A stretch of DNA of 64,000 nt, taken from Pseudonocardia ammonioxydans (GTDB lineage: Bacteria; Actinomycetota; Actinomycetes; Mycobacteriales; Pseudonocardiaceae). The translations under genes were made by a program, and so were the position numbers. Under the pieces are notes generated by a model. The model worked only from the letters and a program-made list of their open reading frames with translations, did no database searches and had not been told where the DNA came from. Below are positions 47,475-54,963 of the stretch, in pieces; positions within the stretch are counted from its first letter, which is position 1; every line of letters begins with the position of its first letter. The stretch spans positions 62,001 through 126,000 of the forward strand of contig NZ_FOUY01000014.1 of the NCBI RefSeq assembly GCF_900115005.1. The letters run 5' to 3'.

Positions 47475-48716
47475 TCAGACGTAGAAGTCGAGTTCTTCCT
47501 GCTTCTTCAGCAGATCACGCATCCGGTAGGGATCATCACCGAAGAAGTAGAGCAGACCCCAGTGCGTACCGAAGGCCGTGCGCTTGGTCACCGTCTCCTC
47601 GAGCGGGGCCGAGAGGTCGTGCGACTCGTAGTAGTCGTCGTCCTCGGTCTCCTCCGGGATCTGCAGCTCGCTGACGACCCGCCGGCGCGGGTAGACGCCG
47701 AAGCAGCCGGCCACCCCGGACGCGTCCTCGACCTCGGTCGGGAAGAACGCGTCGATCTCCTCCTCGGTCGTCCGCGGGTCGAACGCCAGCACGAGGGCCT
47801 GGTAGGCGTTGAAGCCGTACGCGCGCTCCAGCAGCTCGAAGACCTTGAAGCCCGGCGGCCGGTACGCGACCTCACCGAAGTACATCTCTCCGTCGGAGGT
47901 CACGAAGTACTCGGGGTGCACGAACCCGAACTCGATGTCGAACGTCTTGATCAGCTTTTCGATCTGGGCGGTGATCTGCGGCCGGTACCGCTCGAGCTCG
48001 GGCGTGGCCGGAACGAACACCGAATACCCGAGGGTGACGTATTCGGAGATGTTCAGGAACTTGATCTTACCGTTGTGGACCCAGGCCTCGACGGCGAATT
48101 CCCACCCGTCGAGATGGGATTCCATCAGGACCGGGAACTCCTCGTCCGGAATGGTGTCGACCTCGTCCGGGGTGCGGATGACCCGGTGCCCCAGACAGCC
48201 CGCCTTGTCGAACGCCTTGAGGTGGATCGGGTCGTTCGGGTCTCCGTCGAGCTTGAGCAGGGTCTGGTTGACCCGCTTGAGGAACCGGATGACGTCGTCG
48301 CGGTCGTGGGCCTCCTCGAAGATGCCCACCCGGATGCCGCCCAGCTGCGCGCGGCGCTTCATCAGCGCCTTGTCCCGGAGCAGCATCGCCTGGCCGAACA
48401 GCCGCGGGTTCTCCAGCAGCACGGAGTTGATCGCCCCGGCCCACTCGACGGTCTCCTCGAACAGCGGGATCGCGACGTCGACGCCCATCTCCTGGAGCGT
48501 CTCCGCGATCTCCAGCGAGCGGTCGTTGAGCCGCTCGAAGTTCCACGGGACGTACGGGATCTCGTGTTCGGAGCAGTACTCCTCCGCCCAGTCCGGCGCG
48601 ACGACCACGTAGCGCCGGTCGAACCGGTCGAGCGCCTCGACCGCGCTCAGACTCCATCCGAGGAGCGCGACGAAGCCCTTTTCAGGATCCTTGCTGACCG
48701 ATTCGGGACGAGGCAT
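47475..48716 (-). CDS. ATP-grasp family ligase
   Basis: The product is 413 residues from the ATG at 48716, with GGAGG nine bases upstream. A preATP-grasp domain opens with FVALLGWSLSAVEALDRFDR. Then come LLRDKALMKRRAQLGGIRVG and ACLGHRVI-type sequence (ATP-binding lysines), FPVLMESHLDGWEFAVEAWV, LNISEYVTLGYSVFVPA, and HPEYFVTSDGEMYFGEVAYR with the metal-binding Glu region (EVAYRPPG where relatives have EVNxRPGG). It should couple a carboxylate to an amine or thiol with ATP. The last 80 residues are acidic. Part of the coding sequence (47.9-48.1 kb) is less GC-rich than its neighbours. The product is unknown; a papain-like enzyme follows in the same operon. Confidence 0.85.
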   Translation of the reverse strand: MPRPESVSKDPEKGFVALLGWSLSAVEALDRFDRRYVVVAPDWAEEYCSEHEIPYVPWNFERLNDRSLEIAETLQEMGVDVAIPLFEETVEWAGAINSVLLENPRLFGQAMLLRDKALMKRRAQLGGIRVGIFEEAHDRDDVIRFLKRVNQTLLKLDGDPNDPIHLKAFDKAGCLGHRVIRTPDEVDTIPDEEFPVLMESHLDGWEFAVEAWVHNGKIKFLNISEYVTLGYSVFVPATPELERYRPQITAQIEKLIKTFDIEFGFVHPEYFVTSDGEMYFGEVAYRPPGFKVFELLERAYGFNAYQALVLAFDPRTTEEEIDAFFPTEVEDASGVAGCFGVYPRRRVVSELQIPEETEDDDYYESHDLSAPLEETVTKRTAFGTHWGLLYFFGDDPYRMRDLLKKQEELDFYV

Positions 48717-48744
48717 ACAACAATTCCTCCGCGGTGTGGGTATT

Positions 48745-48757
48745 CCCATTCAATGGG
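48745..48757. promoter_or_regulatory. Palindrome in the ATP-grasp promoter
   Basis: CCCATTCAATGGG is a perfect 6-base inverted repeat around one base, 29 bases upstream of the ATP-grasp start. On the minus strand TATGGT lies about 15 bases further upstream and could be a -10, so the palindrome would sit at the transcription start. It is a candidate site for the WhiA-like protein encoded next door. Confidence 0.45.
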
Positions 48758-48810
48758 TCGTGCGGCCCGCACCATACCGCGAACGCCATTCCCCGGCCGG
48801 TCGTGGCCGA

Positions 48811-49749
48811 TCAGTGGGAGGCGGACTGCTCCTCGGCGAACGCGACGAGGCGCCGCAGCCGTCCGGCGACGGCGTCCTTCGACAGCGGCGGGTCCGCGAG
48901 CAGGCCCAGCCGGGACAGCGACAGTGTCGCGTGCTCGACCCGCAGCAGGCCGGCGGCACGCAGGTGCGGCGGGGCCTCGGGGCCCAGCACGTCCAGCGCC
49001 CAGCGCACCCGCGCGGTGGTCCGGTCGGCGGCCTCGGCCGCGCGACGGGCGTTGACGCTCTCCAGGGACGCGCTCGGCGGGGGCGGTGCCGGGGTGGCGA
49101 CCTCGGCGCACCGCTGCAGCACGTCGGCCACCCCCGCCGCGCCGACCGCCCGCAACAGGGTCTCCACGCTCTCCGGATCCCGCACGACGACCCGGTGCTC
49201 GGTCGCCGTCTCGTGCCCGGCCGCCAGCACGCCCAGCGACCGGGCCGCACCGACCAGCGCGAGCACGACGGCCGGCCCCGGGCACGTCACCTGGATCCGG
49301 GTCCGCCCGGCCGGGCGCACCACCCGGCCCCGGGCCAGCAACGCACCGCGCCAGACACCCGCGGCCACCGCGGCGCCGCCGCCCACGACCGCCGGCGGCA
49401 GCCCCAGCACGGGCCGGCCGAGCCGGTCCACCAGCCCGGTGGCCCGTGCCAGGTCGGAGCCGTTCCCCGTCACCCTGACCAGATAGCGCAGCGGCCGCCC
49501 GCTCGCGCTGACGACGTCCGTGCGGGCCGCCGCGTGGCCGTAGAGCTCGACGAGGTCGCGGCGCAGCCGGACGGCGAGCTCGGGCGCCGGGAACTCGGCC
49601 CGGACGACGGCCCGGCCACCGGCCGTCGTGACGTCGCCGGCGAGGCGCAGCTGGGCGACGACGCCGGCGTGCCGGACCGCGGGGCGCTCCTCCCGGACGG
49701 CGCCGAGCTCGCGGTGCAGCTCCGCGGTGATGCGCTCGGGGTCGATCAC
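48811..49749 (-). CDS. WhiA-like regulator (divergent paralogue)
   Basis: The product is 312 residues from a GTG at 49749 behind AGGAGAGG. The C-terminal third matches WhiA: ESVNARRAAEAADRTTARVR, GPEAPPHLRAAGLLRVEHAT and LSLSRLGLLADPPLSKDAVA, then GRLRRLVAFAEEQ. This is the DNA-binding helix-turn-helix. The N-terminal part corresponds to the LAGLIDADG-like region (WRGALLARGRVVRPAG, AGHETATEH), but is loose. The true whiA usually lies beside the rapZ and yvcK genes, absent here, so this looks like a second, specialised copy. The position directly upstream of the ATP-grasp and papain-like genes suggests it controls them. Confidence 0.75.
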   Translation of the reverse strand: MIDPERITAELHRELGAVREERPAVRHAGVVAQLRLAGDVTTAGGRAVVRAEFPAPELAVRLRRDLVELYGHAAARTDVVSASGRPLRYLVRVTGNGSDLARATGLVDRLGRPVLGLPPAVVGGGAAVAAGVWRGALLARGRVVRPAGRTRIQVTCPGPAVVLALVGAARSLGVLAAGHETATEHRVVVRDPESVETLLRAVGAAGVADVLQRCAEVATPAPPPPSASLESVNARRAAEAADRTTARVRWALDVLGPEAPPHLRAAGLLRVEHATLSLSRLGLLADPPLSKDAVAGRLRRLVAFAEEQSASH

Positions 49750-49837
49750 GAACCTCTCCTGGGCGGACACACGGGCGGGACGCCACCTCGGTCGGAGGGG
49801 GCCGCACCCGCCGGGTGGGCGAGGACGGAGGAACCGG

Positions 49838-50029
49838 TCAGACCGCCCCGTCCGGGGCGGCGGCATGCAGGGGACAGCGCGGATCGACGAAGGGATCCTC
49901 GGGCGCCCCCGCCCGGTACGCGGCGTTGGCCAGCACGGAACACAGACAGCCCCGGGCCTTCGCCCGCGAGCCACCGGGCGCCAGGTCGTCCGGCGTGGTG
50001 GCCGCCTGCCCGCTCGTCCCCTCCGTCAT
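49838..50029 (-). CDS. 63-residue CxC...CPxH protein heading the ATP-grasp locus
   Basis: The ATG at 50029 is preceded by GGAGGGGGA. The first 33 residues are polar and flexible. The end carries RGCLCSVLANAAYRAGAPED and FVDPRCPLHAAAPDGAV, that is a Cys-x-Cys and a Cys-Pro-Leu-His pair 23 residues apart. Four such ligands could bind zinc or iron. It could equally be a substrate peptide for the ATP-grasp and papain-like enzymes encoded 1-4 kb downstream on the same strand, since it has a leader-like N-terminus and a compact C-terminal core. Small CxC...CPxH proteins exist in actinobacteria, so a generic metal-binding protein is the rival view. Confidence 0.6.
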   Translation of the reverse strand: MTEGTSGQAATTPDDLAPGGSRAKARGCLCSVLANAAYRAGAPEDPFVDPRCPLHAAAPDGAV

Positions 50030-50097
50030 GGGTCCCCCTCCGCACACGCGGTGCCCCCGGGCCACCCGCGAGCGGCCCAGCGCGTCTACACACAGTA

Positions 50098-50167
50098 ACT
50101 GACTGATGTCGTAGCGTAACGGATCAGTCGGTCACCCGGGCGCAGGTTACCGTATACGTCGGGTAAC
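50098..50167. promoter_or_regulatory. Inverted repeats between the CxC gene and a TetR gene
   Basis: ACTGACTGAT (50098-50107) and ATCAGTCGGT (50123-50132) form an inverted repeat with one mismatch around 15 bases. GTTACC (50146-50151) and GGTAAC (50162-50167) form a second one, ending just past the TetR stop. The first is a candidate operator for the promoter of the CxC-WhiA-ATP-grasp locus. The second may be the end of the TetR transcript. Confidence 0.5.
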
Positions 50168-50169
50168 GC

Positions 50170-50865
50170 CTATTTCGCCTCGACACCCGTCGGGAGGGGC
50201 GCGTCGGGGTCGAGGACCAGCCCGTACCCGCGCGCCATGCCGTCGACCTGGGCCCAGATCAGGGTCGTGAGGTGCTCGGCGACGACCGCCCGCGCGATAC
50301 CGCGGTGCGTCAGCCACCATTCCGCGGTCGCCTGGACCGACCCGACCAGCGACTGCGCCCAGACCTGCACCAGCTCCGGCTCGTCGAAACCCAGGAACCG
50401 GACGTAGCCGTCGAGCAGCCGGCCCAGCGCGTCGGAGATGAACGCCCGGCCGGCGTCGACGACCGCGCCGCCCTGCCCGGGCAGCCGGCGCCGGAACAGC
50501 AGCTCGACGTGGGGCGACTCGTCGAGGAACCCCAGGAACGCGTCCACCGAGGCGTGGATGCGCCGGCGCAGCGCGCACTCGTCGTACAACACCGGCATGA
50601 GCCGTTCCATCAGCCGGTTCGTCGCCCGCTCCGCCATCGCGTCGAGCAGCGCCGCCCGGTCCCCGAAGTGCCGGTAGATCACCGGCTTGGTCACCCCGGC
50701 CTCGTGCGCGACCTGGTCCAGTCCGAACTCCTGGCCGGTGCGGCCCAGCACCACCAGCGCGGCGTCCACCAGCTGCTCGCGACGGCGGGCACGGTGGGCG
50801 TCCCAGCGCGCGCTGCGGCCGTCGGTCGGGCGTCCCGTGCGGGCGGGACGGTCGGCGTCGGACAC
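50170..50865 (-). CDS. TetR/AcrR family regulator
   Basis: The 231-residue product starts at a GTG. After an Arg/Asp-rich leader, ARRREQLVDAALVVLGRTGQ, DQVAHEAGVTKPVIYRHFGD and ALLDAMAERATNRLM form the helix-turn-helix. The C-terminal ligand domain includes RAFISDALGRLLDGYVRFLG and WAQSLVGSVQATAEWWLTHR, similar to mycobacterial-type TetR proteins of lipid metabolism. It lies upstream of the CxC gene on the same strand, separated by inverted repeats, and is divergent from the oxidoreductase gene. Either could be its target. Confidence 0.88.
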   Translation of the reverse strand: MSDADRPARTGRPTDGRSARWDAHRARRREQLVDAALVVLGRTGQEFGLDQVAHEAGVTKPVIYRHFGDRAALLDAMAERATNRLMERLMPVLYDECALRRRIHASVDAFLGFLDESPHVELLFRRRLPGQGGAVVDAGRAFISDALGRLLDGYVRFLGFDEPELVQVWAQSLVGSVQATAEWWLTHRGIARAVVAEHLTTLIWAQVDGMARGYGLVLDPDAPLPTGVEAK

Positions 50866-51002
50866 GGTCGCGATGCTCCTCCATCGGGCGGCGGTGCGCG
50901 CGGGGTCGCCGCACCATAGTTGATCATGTTTCGGGCGCGCCCGCAGGGACGCCGCGGCGCCGTGGCAGGCTCGTCCGCAGGAGACGACACGAGGAGGCGC
51001 TG

Positions 51003-51965
51003 GTGCGACGGGTGCTCTGCCGGGAGTTCACCGATCCGGAACGGCTGGAGGTCGTGGAGGAACCGGCACCGGAGCCCGGCCCGGGCCAGGTGCTGGTCCG
51101 GGTGGAGGCGGCGGCGGTCAGCTTCGTCGACGGCCTGATCGCCCGCGGCGGCTACCAGCTGCGGCCACCGCTGCCGTTCACCCCGGGCTCGGCGGTGGCC
51201 GGGACGATCGACTCCGGCCCGCGCGCCGGGGAGCGCGTCGCCGCGCTGCTCGGCCTGACCGGCGGGTTCACCTCGCACGCCGTGATCGACGAGGCGCTCC
51301 TCGTCCCGGTGCCCGACGGGGTGGGCGCCGGGGTCGCCGCCTCCTCGATGGAGGGCTACGGGACGGTCGCGTTCGCCCTGGAGCACCGGGTCCGGATCCA
51401 CGACGGCGACCGGGTCGTGGTGCTCGGGGCGGGCGGCGGGATCGGGCTGGCCGCGATCGACCAGGCCCGCGCCGCGGGTGGCCGGGTGCTCGCGGTGGCG
51501 TCCACACCGGACAAGCGGGCGGCGGCGCTGGCCGCGGGCGCCGAGGACGCGACCGGCTACGGCGACTCCCCCGCCGCGCTCAAGGACACGCTGCGGCATC
51601 GGACCGGTGGCGGCGTCGACGTCGTGATCGACCCGGTCGGTGGCCCGTCCGCGGAGGCCGCGCTGCGGGCGCTCGGCGCCGGCGGCCGGTTCTGCGTCAT
51701 CGGCTTCACCTCCGGCGAGATCCCGCGCCTCCCGGCGAACGTGGTGCTGCTGCGCAACCGGACGGTCGTCGGCGTGGACTGGGGCGACTGGTCGCGGGCC
51801 GACCCGGCGGCCGCGCGGGACCTGGCCGCGGACGTGCTGCGCCGGATCGCGGCCGGGGAGCTGCACCCGCCGGCACCCGCCGAGCTCCCGCTCGACGCGG
51901 CCGAGTCGGCCACCCGGCGCTACGCCGAGCGCACGGCCGTCGGGAAACTGGTGCTCACGCCCTGA
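51003..51965 (+). CDS. Quinone-oxidoreductase-like MDR dehydrogenase
   Basis: The 320-residue protein starts at a GTG eight bases after AGGAGG. It is a medium-chain dehydrogenase/reductase without zinc ligands, as in NADPH:quinone reductases. The N-terminal substrate domain includes VLVRVEAAAVSFVDGLIARG and LPFTPGSAVAGTI. The nucleotide loop is VVVLGAGGGIGLAAIDQARA. VDVVIDPVGGPSAEAALRAL and the closing TRRYAERTAVGKLVLTP are typical. It reduces enones or quinones with NADPH. It is divergent from the TetR gene, a common regulator-target arrangement. Confidence 0.92.
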   Translation: MRRVLCREFTDPERLEVVEEPAPEPGPGQVLVRVEAAAVSFVDGLIARGGYQLRPPLPFTPGSAVAGTIDSGPRAGERVAALLGLTGGFTSHAVIDEALLVPVPDGVGAGVAASSMEGYGTVAFALEHRVRIHDGDRVVVLGAGGGIGLAAIDQARAAGGRVLAVASTPDKRAAALAAGAEDATGYGDSPAALKDTLRHRTGGGVDVVIDPVGGPSAEAALRALGAGGRFCVIGFTSGEIPRLPANVVLLRNRTVVGVDWGDWSRADPAAARDLAADVLRRIAAGELHPPAPAELPLDAAESATRRYAERTAVGKLVLTP

Positions 51966-52021
51966 CCACCGCGGGCGGAACTCCTGGCAGAACCCCACCG
52001 CACGCGGGCATAGTCGATGGG

Positions 52022-52453
52022 GTGAGCGAGGCGGTGCACCCCGACCAGGTCCGGATCTCGGACGCCGACCGCCAGGCGGTCGCCGACCGGTTGCGCGCCG
52101 CACACGGCGACGGCTACCTCGACCTGGCCGAGTTCGACGAACGCGTGGCCGAGGTCTGGCGGATGCGCACGCGCGGCGACCTGGCCCGCGCGACCCGGGA
52201 CCTGCCGGCGCCGCGGAAGCAGCGGCCCGCCGACGGGCTGATCTTCTCCGCCTCGCCCGGCGGCGTCGCGATGCGGATCCTCTCGATCATCTGGCTGTGC
52301 ATCACGGCCGCGGCCGCGGCCGGCTGGGCCGTGATCGCGCTGCTGACCGAGCTGTCCCCGCTGTGGTTCCTGGTGCTCTCCGCACCGACGGGTGCGGTGC
52401 TGGGGTCGCTGTGGCTGGCCGGGGTGGGCCGGGCGCGGCGCGGCACCCGGTAG
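52022..52453 (+). CDS. DUF1707 membrane protein
   Basis: The 143-residue protein starts with VRISDADRQAVADRLRAAHG, then DGYLDLAEFDERVAEVWRMR and TRGDLARATRDLPAP. This is the DUF1707 motif found at the N-terminus of many actinobacterial membrane proteins. Two hydrophobic spans follow (ILSIIWLCITAAAAAGWAVI and LWFLVLSAPTGAVLGSLWLA). The start codon lies seven bases after CATAGT, fitting a leaderless message. The role is unknown; it is probably a membrane-anchored interaction module. Confidence 0.88.
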   Translation: MSEAVHPDQVRISDADRQAVADRLRAAHGDGYLDLAEFDERVAEVWRMRTRGDLARATRDLPAPRKQRPADGLIFSASPGGVAMRILSIIWLCITAAAAAGWAVIALLTELSPLWFLVLSAPTGAVLGSLWLAGVGRARRGTR

Positions 52454-52460
52454 GGCCCGC

Positions 52461-52523
52461 CCACCCACGACGAGCCCCACCCACAACGAGCCCCACCCAC
52501 AACGAGCCCACGCACAACGATCA
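52461..52523 (+). repeat. Tandem 16-base repeat after the DUF1707 gene
   Basis: Units of CCACCCACAACGAGCC follow one another at 52461, 52477, 52493 and a diverged fourth at 52509. The first differs by one base. The DNA is a purine/pyrimidine-biased array with no coding role and lies between two convergent genes. Confidence 0.85.
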
Positions 52524-52542
52524 CTGCGCCGGACGGGGCCGC

Positions 52543-53709
52543 TCAGCCGCCGGCCTTCTCCTGCTCGTAGCGCCGGGTCATCGTGTCGACGGCGTCGAGC
52601 TGGGTCCGTGCGTGCTCCTCCCGGGTCGACGCGGCCCGGTCCTTCGCGGCCAGGGTGCCCGCGGTCTGCCCCTGGAACTCCGGCACGACGTGCTGGGCGA
52701 TCAGCTCGCAGGACCGCTTGGTCGCCTCCGGGTCGGCCCACTCGTGACCGAGCAGCAGCATCGCCCCGAACCCGCCGGACTGGTCGACGAGCTTCTGCAC
52801 CTGGGCCTTGGCGTCGTCGACGGTGCCGATGGCCCCGATCCCGGCCTCGTTGATGAAGTCGATCATCTCCTTGAGGTCGCCGCCCTCGACCGCCATCTGC
52901 GGGAACGCCGCGACCTTCTGGAAGTAGCGGAACCAGTGCTCGATGCCGTACTCGACCTCGCGGTAGGCCTGCTCACGGGTCTCGGCGATGTGCATCAACC
53001 CCACCAGCCGCCACGAGCTGCGATCCGGCGCCGGCTGCCCGTGGTGGGCCGCCCGCTCCTCGACCACGCTCCAGTGGTGGGCCAGCGCGTCGAACCCGTC
53101 CTGGGTCAGCGTCGCCCCGATCGAGAGCAGCCCCACCCCGTGCTGCCCGGCCATCCGCGGCCCGGTCGGCGAGGCCACCGCGGCCACCGCCACGTCGAAA
53201 CACGGGTCGCTGTAGGGCGCCAGCTGCAACTGCGCATCGATCAACGTGTGCGTACGGGTCTCGGCGTTGACCACCTCCCCGCGCAGCAGCCGCATGATGA
53301 TGTCGAGATTGACCTCGAGCAGCTCACGGGTGTCGGTCGGGTTCAACCCGATCATCGCCGAGTCCGTCGGCAACGACCCCGGACCACACCCCAGCATCGA
53401 CCGGCCCCGGGTCAGGTGGTCCAGCATCACCATCCGGTCGGCCACCCACAGCGGGTTGTGGTACGAGATCGAGGTCACCCCGGTACCCAGCTTGATCCGC
53501 CGGGTCCGCTCCGCCGCCGCGGCGATGAAGATCTCCGGCGAGGCGATGATCTCCGACCCGGCCGAGTGGTGCTCACCGATCCAGGCCTCGTCGAACCCCA
53601 GCCGGTCCAGGTGCTCGACGAGCTCCAGATCGCGCTGCAACGCCAGGGTCGGGTTCTGCCCCGGCTGGTGGAACGGGGCCAGGAAGGTGCCGAAGCGCAG
53701 TCGGGTCAC
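52543..53709 (-). CDS. LLM class flavin-dependent monooxygenase
   Basis: The product is 388 residues from a GTG at 53709 with GAGGAG upstream. It is a bacterial-luciferase-like TIM barrel. RFGTFLAPFHQPGQNP, LDRLGFDEAWIGEHHSAGSE (EHH flavin/substrate region), TRRIKLGTGVTSISYHNPLW and DRMVMLDHLTRGRSMLGCGP are characteristic. It would use FMNH2 or F420 to oxidise small molecules. The gene is divergent from a TetR regulator, with 166 bases between starts, so it is probably that regulator's target. The last 40 residues are charged and helical. Confidence 0.9.
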   Translation of the reverse strand: MTRLRFGTFLAPFHQPGQNPTLALQRDLELVEHLDRLGFDEAWIGEHHSAGSEIIASPEIFIAAAAERTRRIKLGTGVTSISYHNPLWVADRMVMLDHLTRGRSMLGCGPGSLPTDSAMIGLNPTDTRELLEVNLDIIMRLLRGEVVNAETRTHTLIDAQLQLAPYSDPCFDVAVAAVASPTGPRMAGQHGVGLLSIGATLTQDGFDALAHHWSVVEERAAHHGQPAPDRSSWRLVGLMHIAETREQAYREVEYGIEHWFRYFQKVAAFPQMAVEGGDLKEMIDFINEAGIGAIGTVDDAKAQVQKLVDQSGGFGAMLLLGHEWADPEATKRSCELIAQHVVPEFQGQTAGTLAAKDRAASTREEHARTQLDAVDTMTRRYEQEKAGG

Positions 53710-53875
53710 GGGCTGTCTCCTCGTCGAGAACGGGCGGCCCGCTCGTCGGCCGCCTCCCTGTGACGTGCCTACCGGGTGTGACCGTCCTCACGCAACGGGC
53801 GGGCGCGATCGGGGCGACGGGCCGATCAACGGCCGGTGTACGGGCGTGTGGGACGACCGGATAGGTTTCCCGATC

Positions 53876-54472
53876 ATGGGACACCGCGAGGAGCTGCTCG
53901 ACGGGGCGGCGCAGTGCCTCTACGACAAGGGCTTCGGCCGCACGACCGCGCGTGACGTCGTCGCCGCGTCGGGCACGAACCTCGCGTCGATCGGCTACCA
54001 CTTCGGCTCCAAGGACGCCCTGCTCACCGAGGCCCTGCTGCGCGCCACCAGCGCCTGGGGCGAGGAGCTGGACCGGGCGCTGGCCGAGCCCGGCACCACC
54101 CCGGCGACCGACCCGGACCGGCGGGTCGAGGACACCTGGAGCCGGGTCATCGGGCTGTTCTCCACCCAGCGGCGACTGTGGGCGACCCACGTCGAGGCGC
54201 TCGCCCAGGCCGAGCGGCTGCCGGAGCTGCGGGCCAAGCTCGCCGAGGCGCAGCGGGAGGTCCGCGAGGGGCTCGCCCTGACCTTCCACACGCTTCCGGA
54301 CGACGACCCCGAGGCCGCCGACCGGCGGGTGCACGTGCTCGGCGCGGTCTACCAGGCCCTGCTCACCGGCGTCATGGTGCAGTGGATGCTCGACCCGGAC
54401 ACCGCCCCGACCGGGGTGGACGTCGCGGAGGGGCTGCGCGCGATCGCCGAACGGGCCGACGCGTTCGCCTGA
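53876..54472 (+). CDS. TetR/AcrR family regulator, divergent from the LLM gene
   Basis: The 198-residue product begins MGHREELLDGAAQCLYDKGF and TTARDVVAASGTNLASIGYH, then FGSKDALLTEALLRA. The C-terminal domain is helical. TAGGTT at 53862-53867 sits eight bases before the ATG, which fits a leaderless message. It is divergent from the flavin monooxygenase gene, which it likely controls. I could not see an obvious palindrome in the 166-base gap. Confidence 0.9.
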   Translation: MGHREELLDGAAQCLYDKGFGRTTARDVVAASGTNLASIGYHFGSKDALLTEALLRATSAWGEELDRALAEPGTTPATDPDRRVEDTWSRVIGLFSTQRRLWATHVEALAQAERLPELRAKLAEAQREVREGLALTFHTLPDDDPEAADRRVHVLGAVYQALLTGVMVQWMLDPDTAPTGVDVAEGLRAIAERADAFA

Positions 54473-54484
54473 CCGGGACAGCGC

Positions 54485-54895
54485 TCAGTGCCGCGGCCGG
54501 ACGTGACCGATCACGGTCCCGCCGCGGTTCGCCCCCGGCTCGGCGACCCGCACCGAGAGCGTGCCCAGGGCCAGGAACCGCAGCGTCACGGTCCCGCCGG
54601 CCGTCACGTCCAGCGCCCGCCCCTGCTCGGGGACGAGCACGCGGCGGGCCACGTCGCTGCCGACGGTGAGCACCACCGTCGTCCCCCGCGCGACGATCAC
54701 GGTCGGCACCGCCTCGACCGGGTCCGTCGAGCGGAAGTCGAAACGGACCGGCGTGAGCCCGTTCGCGTCGGTCGCCGCGACCAGGGTCGGTCCGACCGGC
54801 CGGGCGCCGGCGACCGCGCCGCAACCCGCGGTCGCGGGGACCGCCATCAGCAGGCCGGCGAGCAGCAGACCGGTCGATCTCCGCATACCGACCAT
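54485..54895 (-). CDS. Lipoprotein with a cupredoxin-like beta domain
   Basis: The product is 136 residues from the ATG at 54895 (an ATG at 54886 is also possible). A lipoprotein signal, RRSTGLLLAGLLMAVPATAG, ends in the lipobox ATAGC. The mature part looks like an eight-strand beta sandwich: PTVIVARGTTVVLTVGSDVA, VLVPEQGRALDVTAGGTVTL and FLALGTLSVRVAEPGA. This is how cupredoxins read, but the His/Cys/Met copper ligands are absent. It probably sits on the outer membrane face. The function is unknown. Confidence 0.75.
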   Translation of the reverse strand: MVGMRRSTGLLLAGLLMAVPATAGCGAVAGARPVGPTLVAATDANGLTPVRFDFRSTDPVEAVPTVIVARGTTVVLTVGSDVARRVLVPEQGRALDVTAGGTVTLRFLALGTLSVRVAEPGANRGGTVIGHVRPRH

Positions 54896-54963
54896 GCTGC
54901 ACGAACCTCCGGTGTGACCCCCGCCCGGTACACCCGGTCGTGGGGTTCGGCACGATCGGAGCC

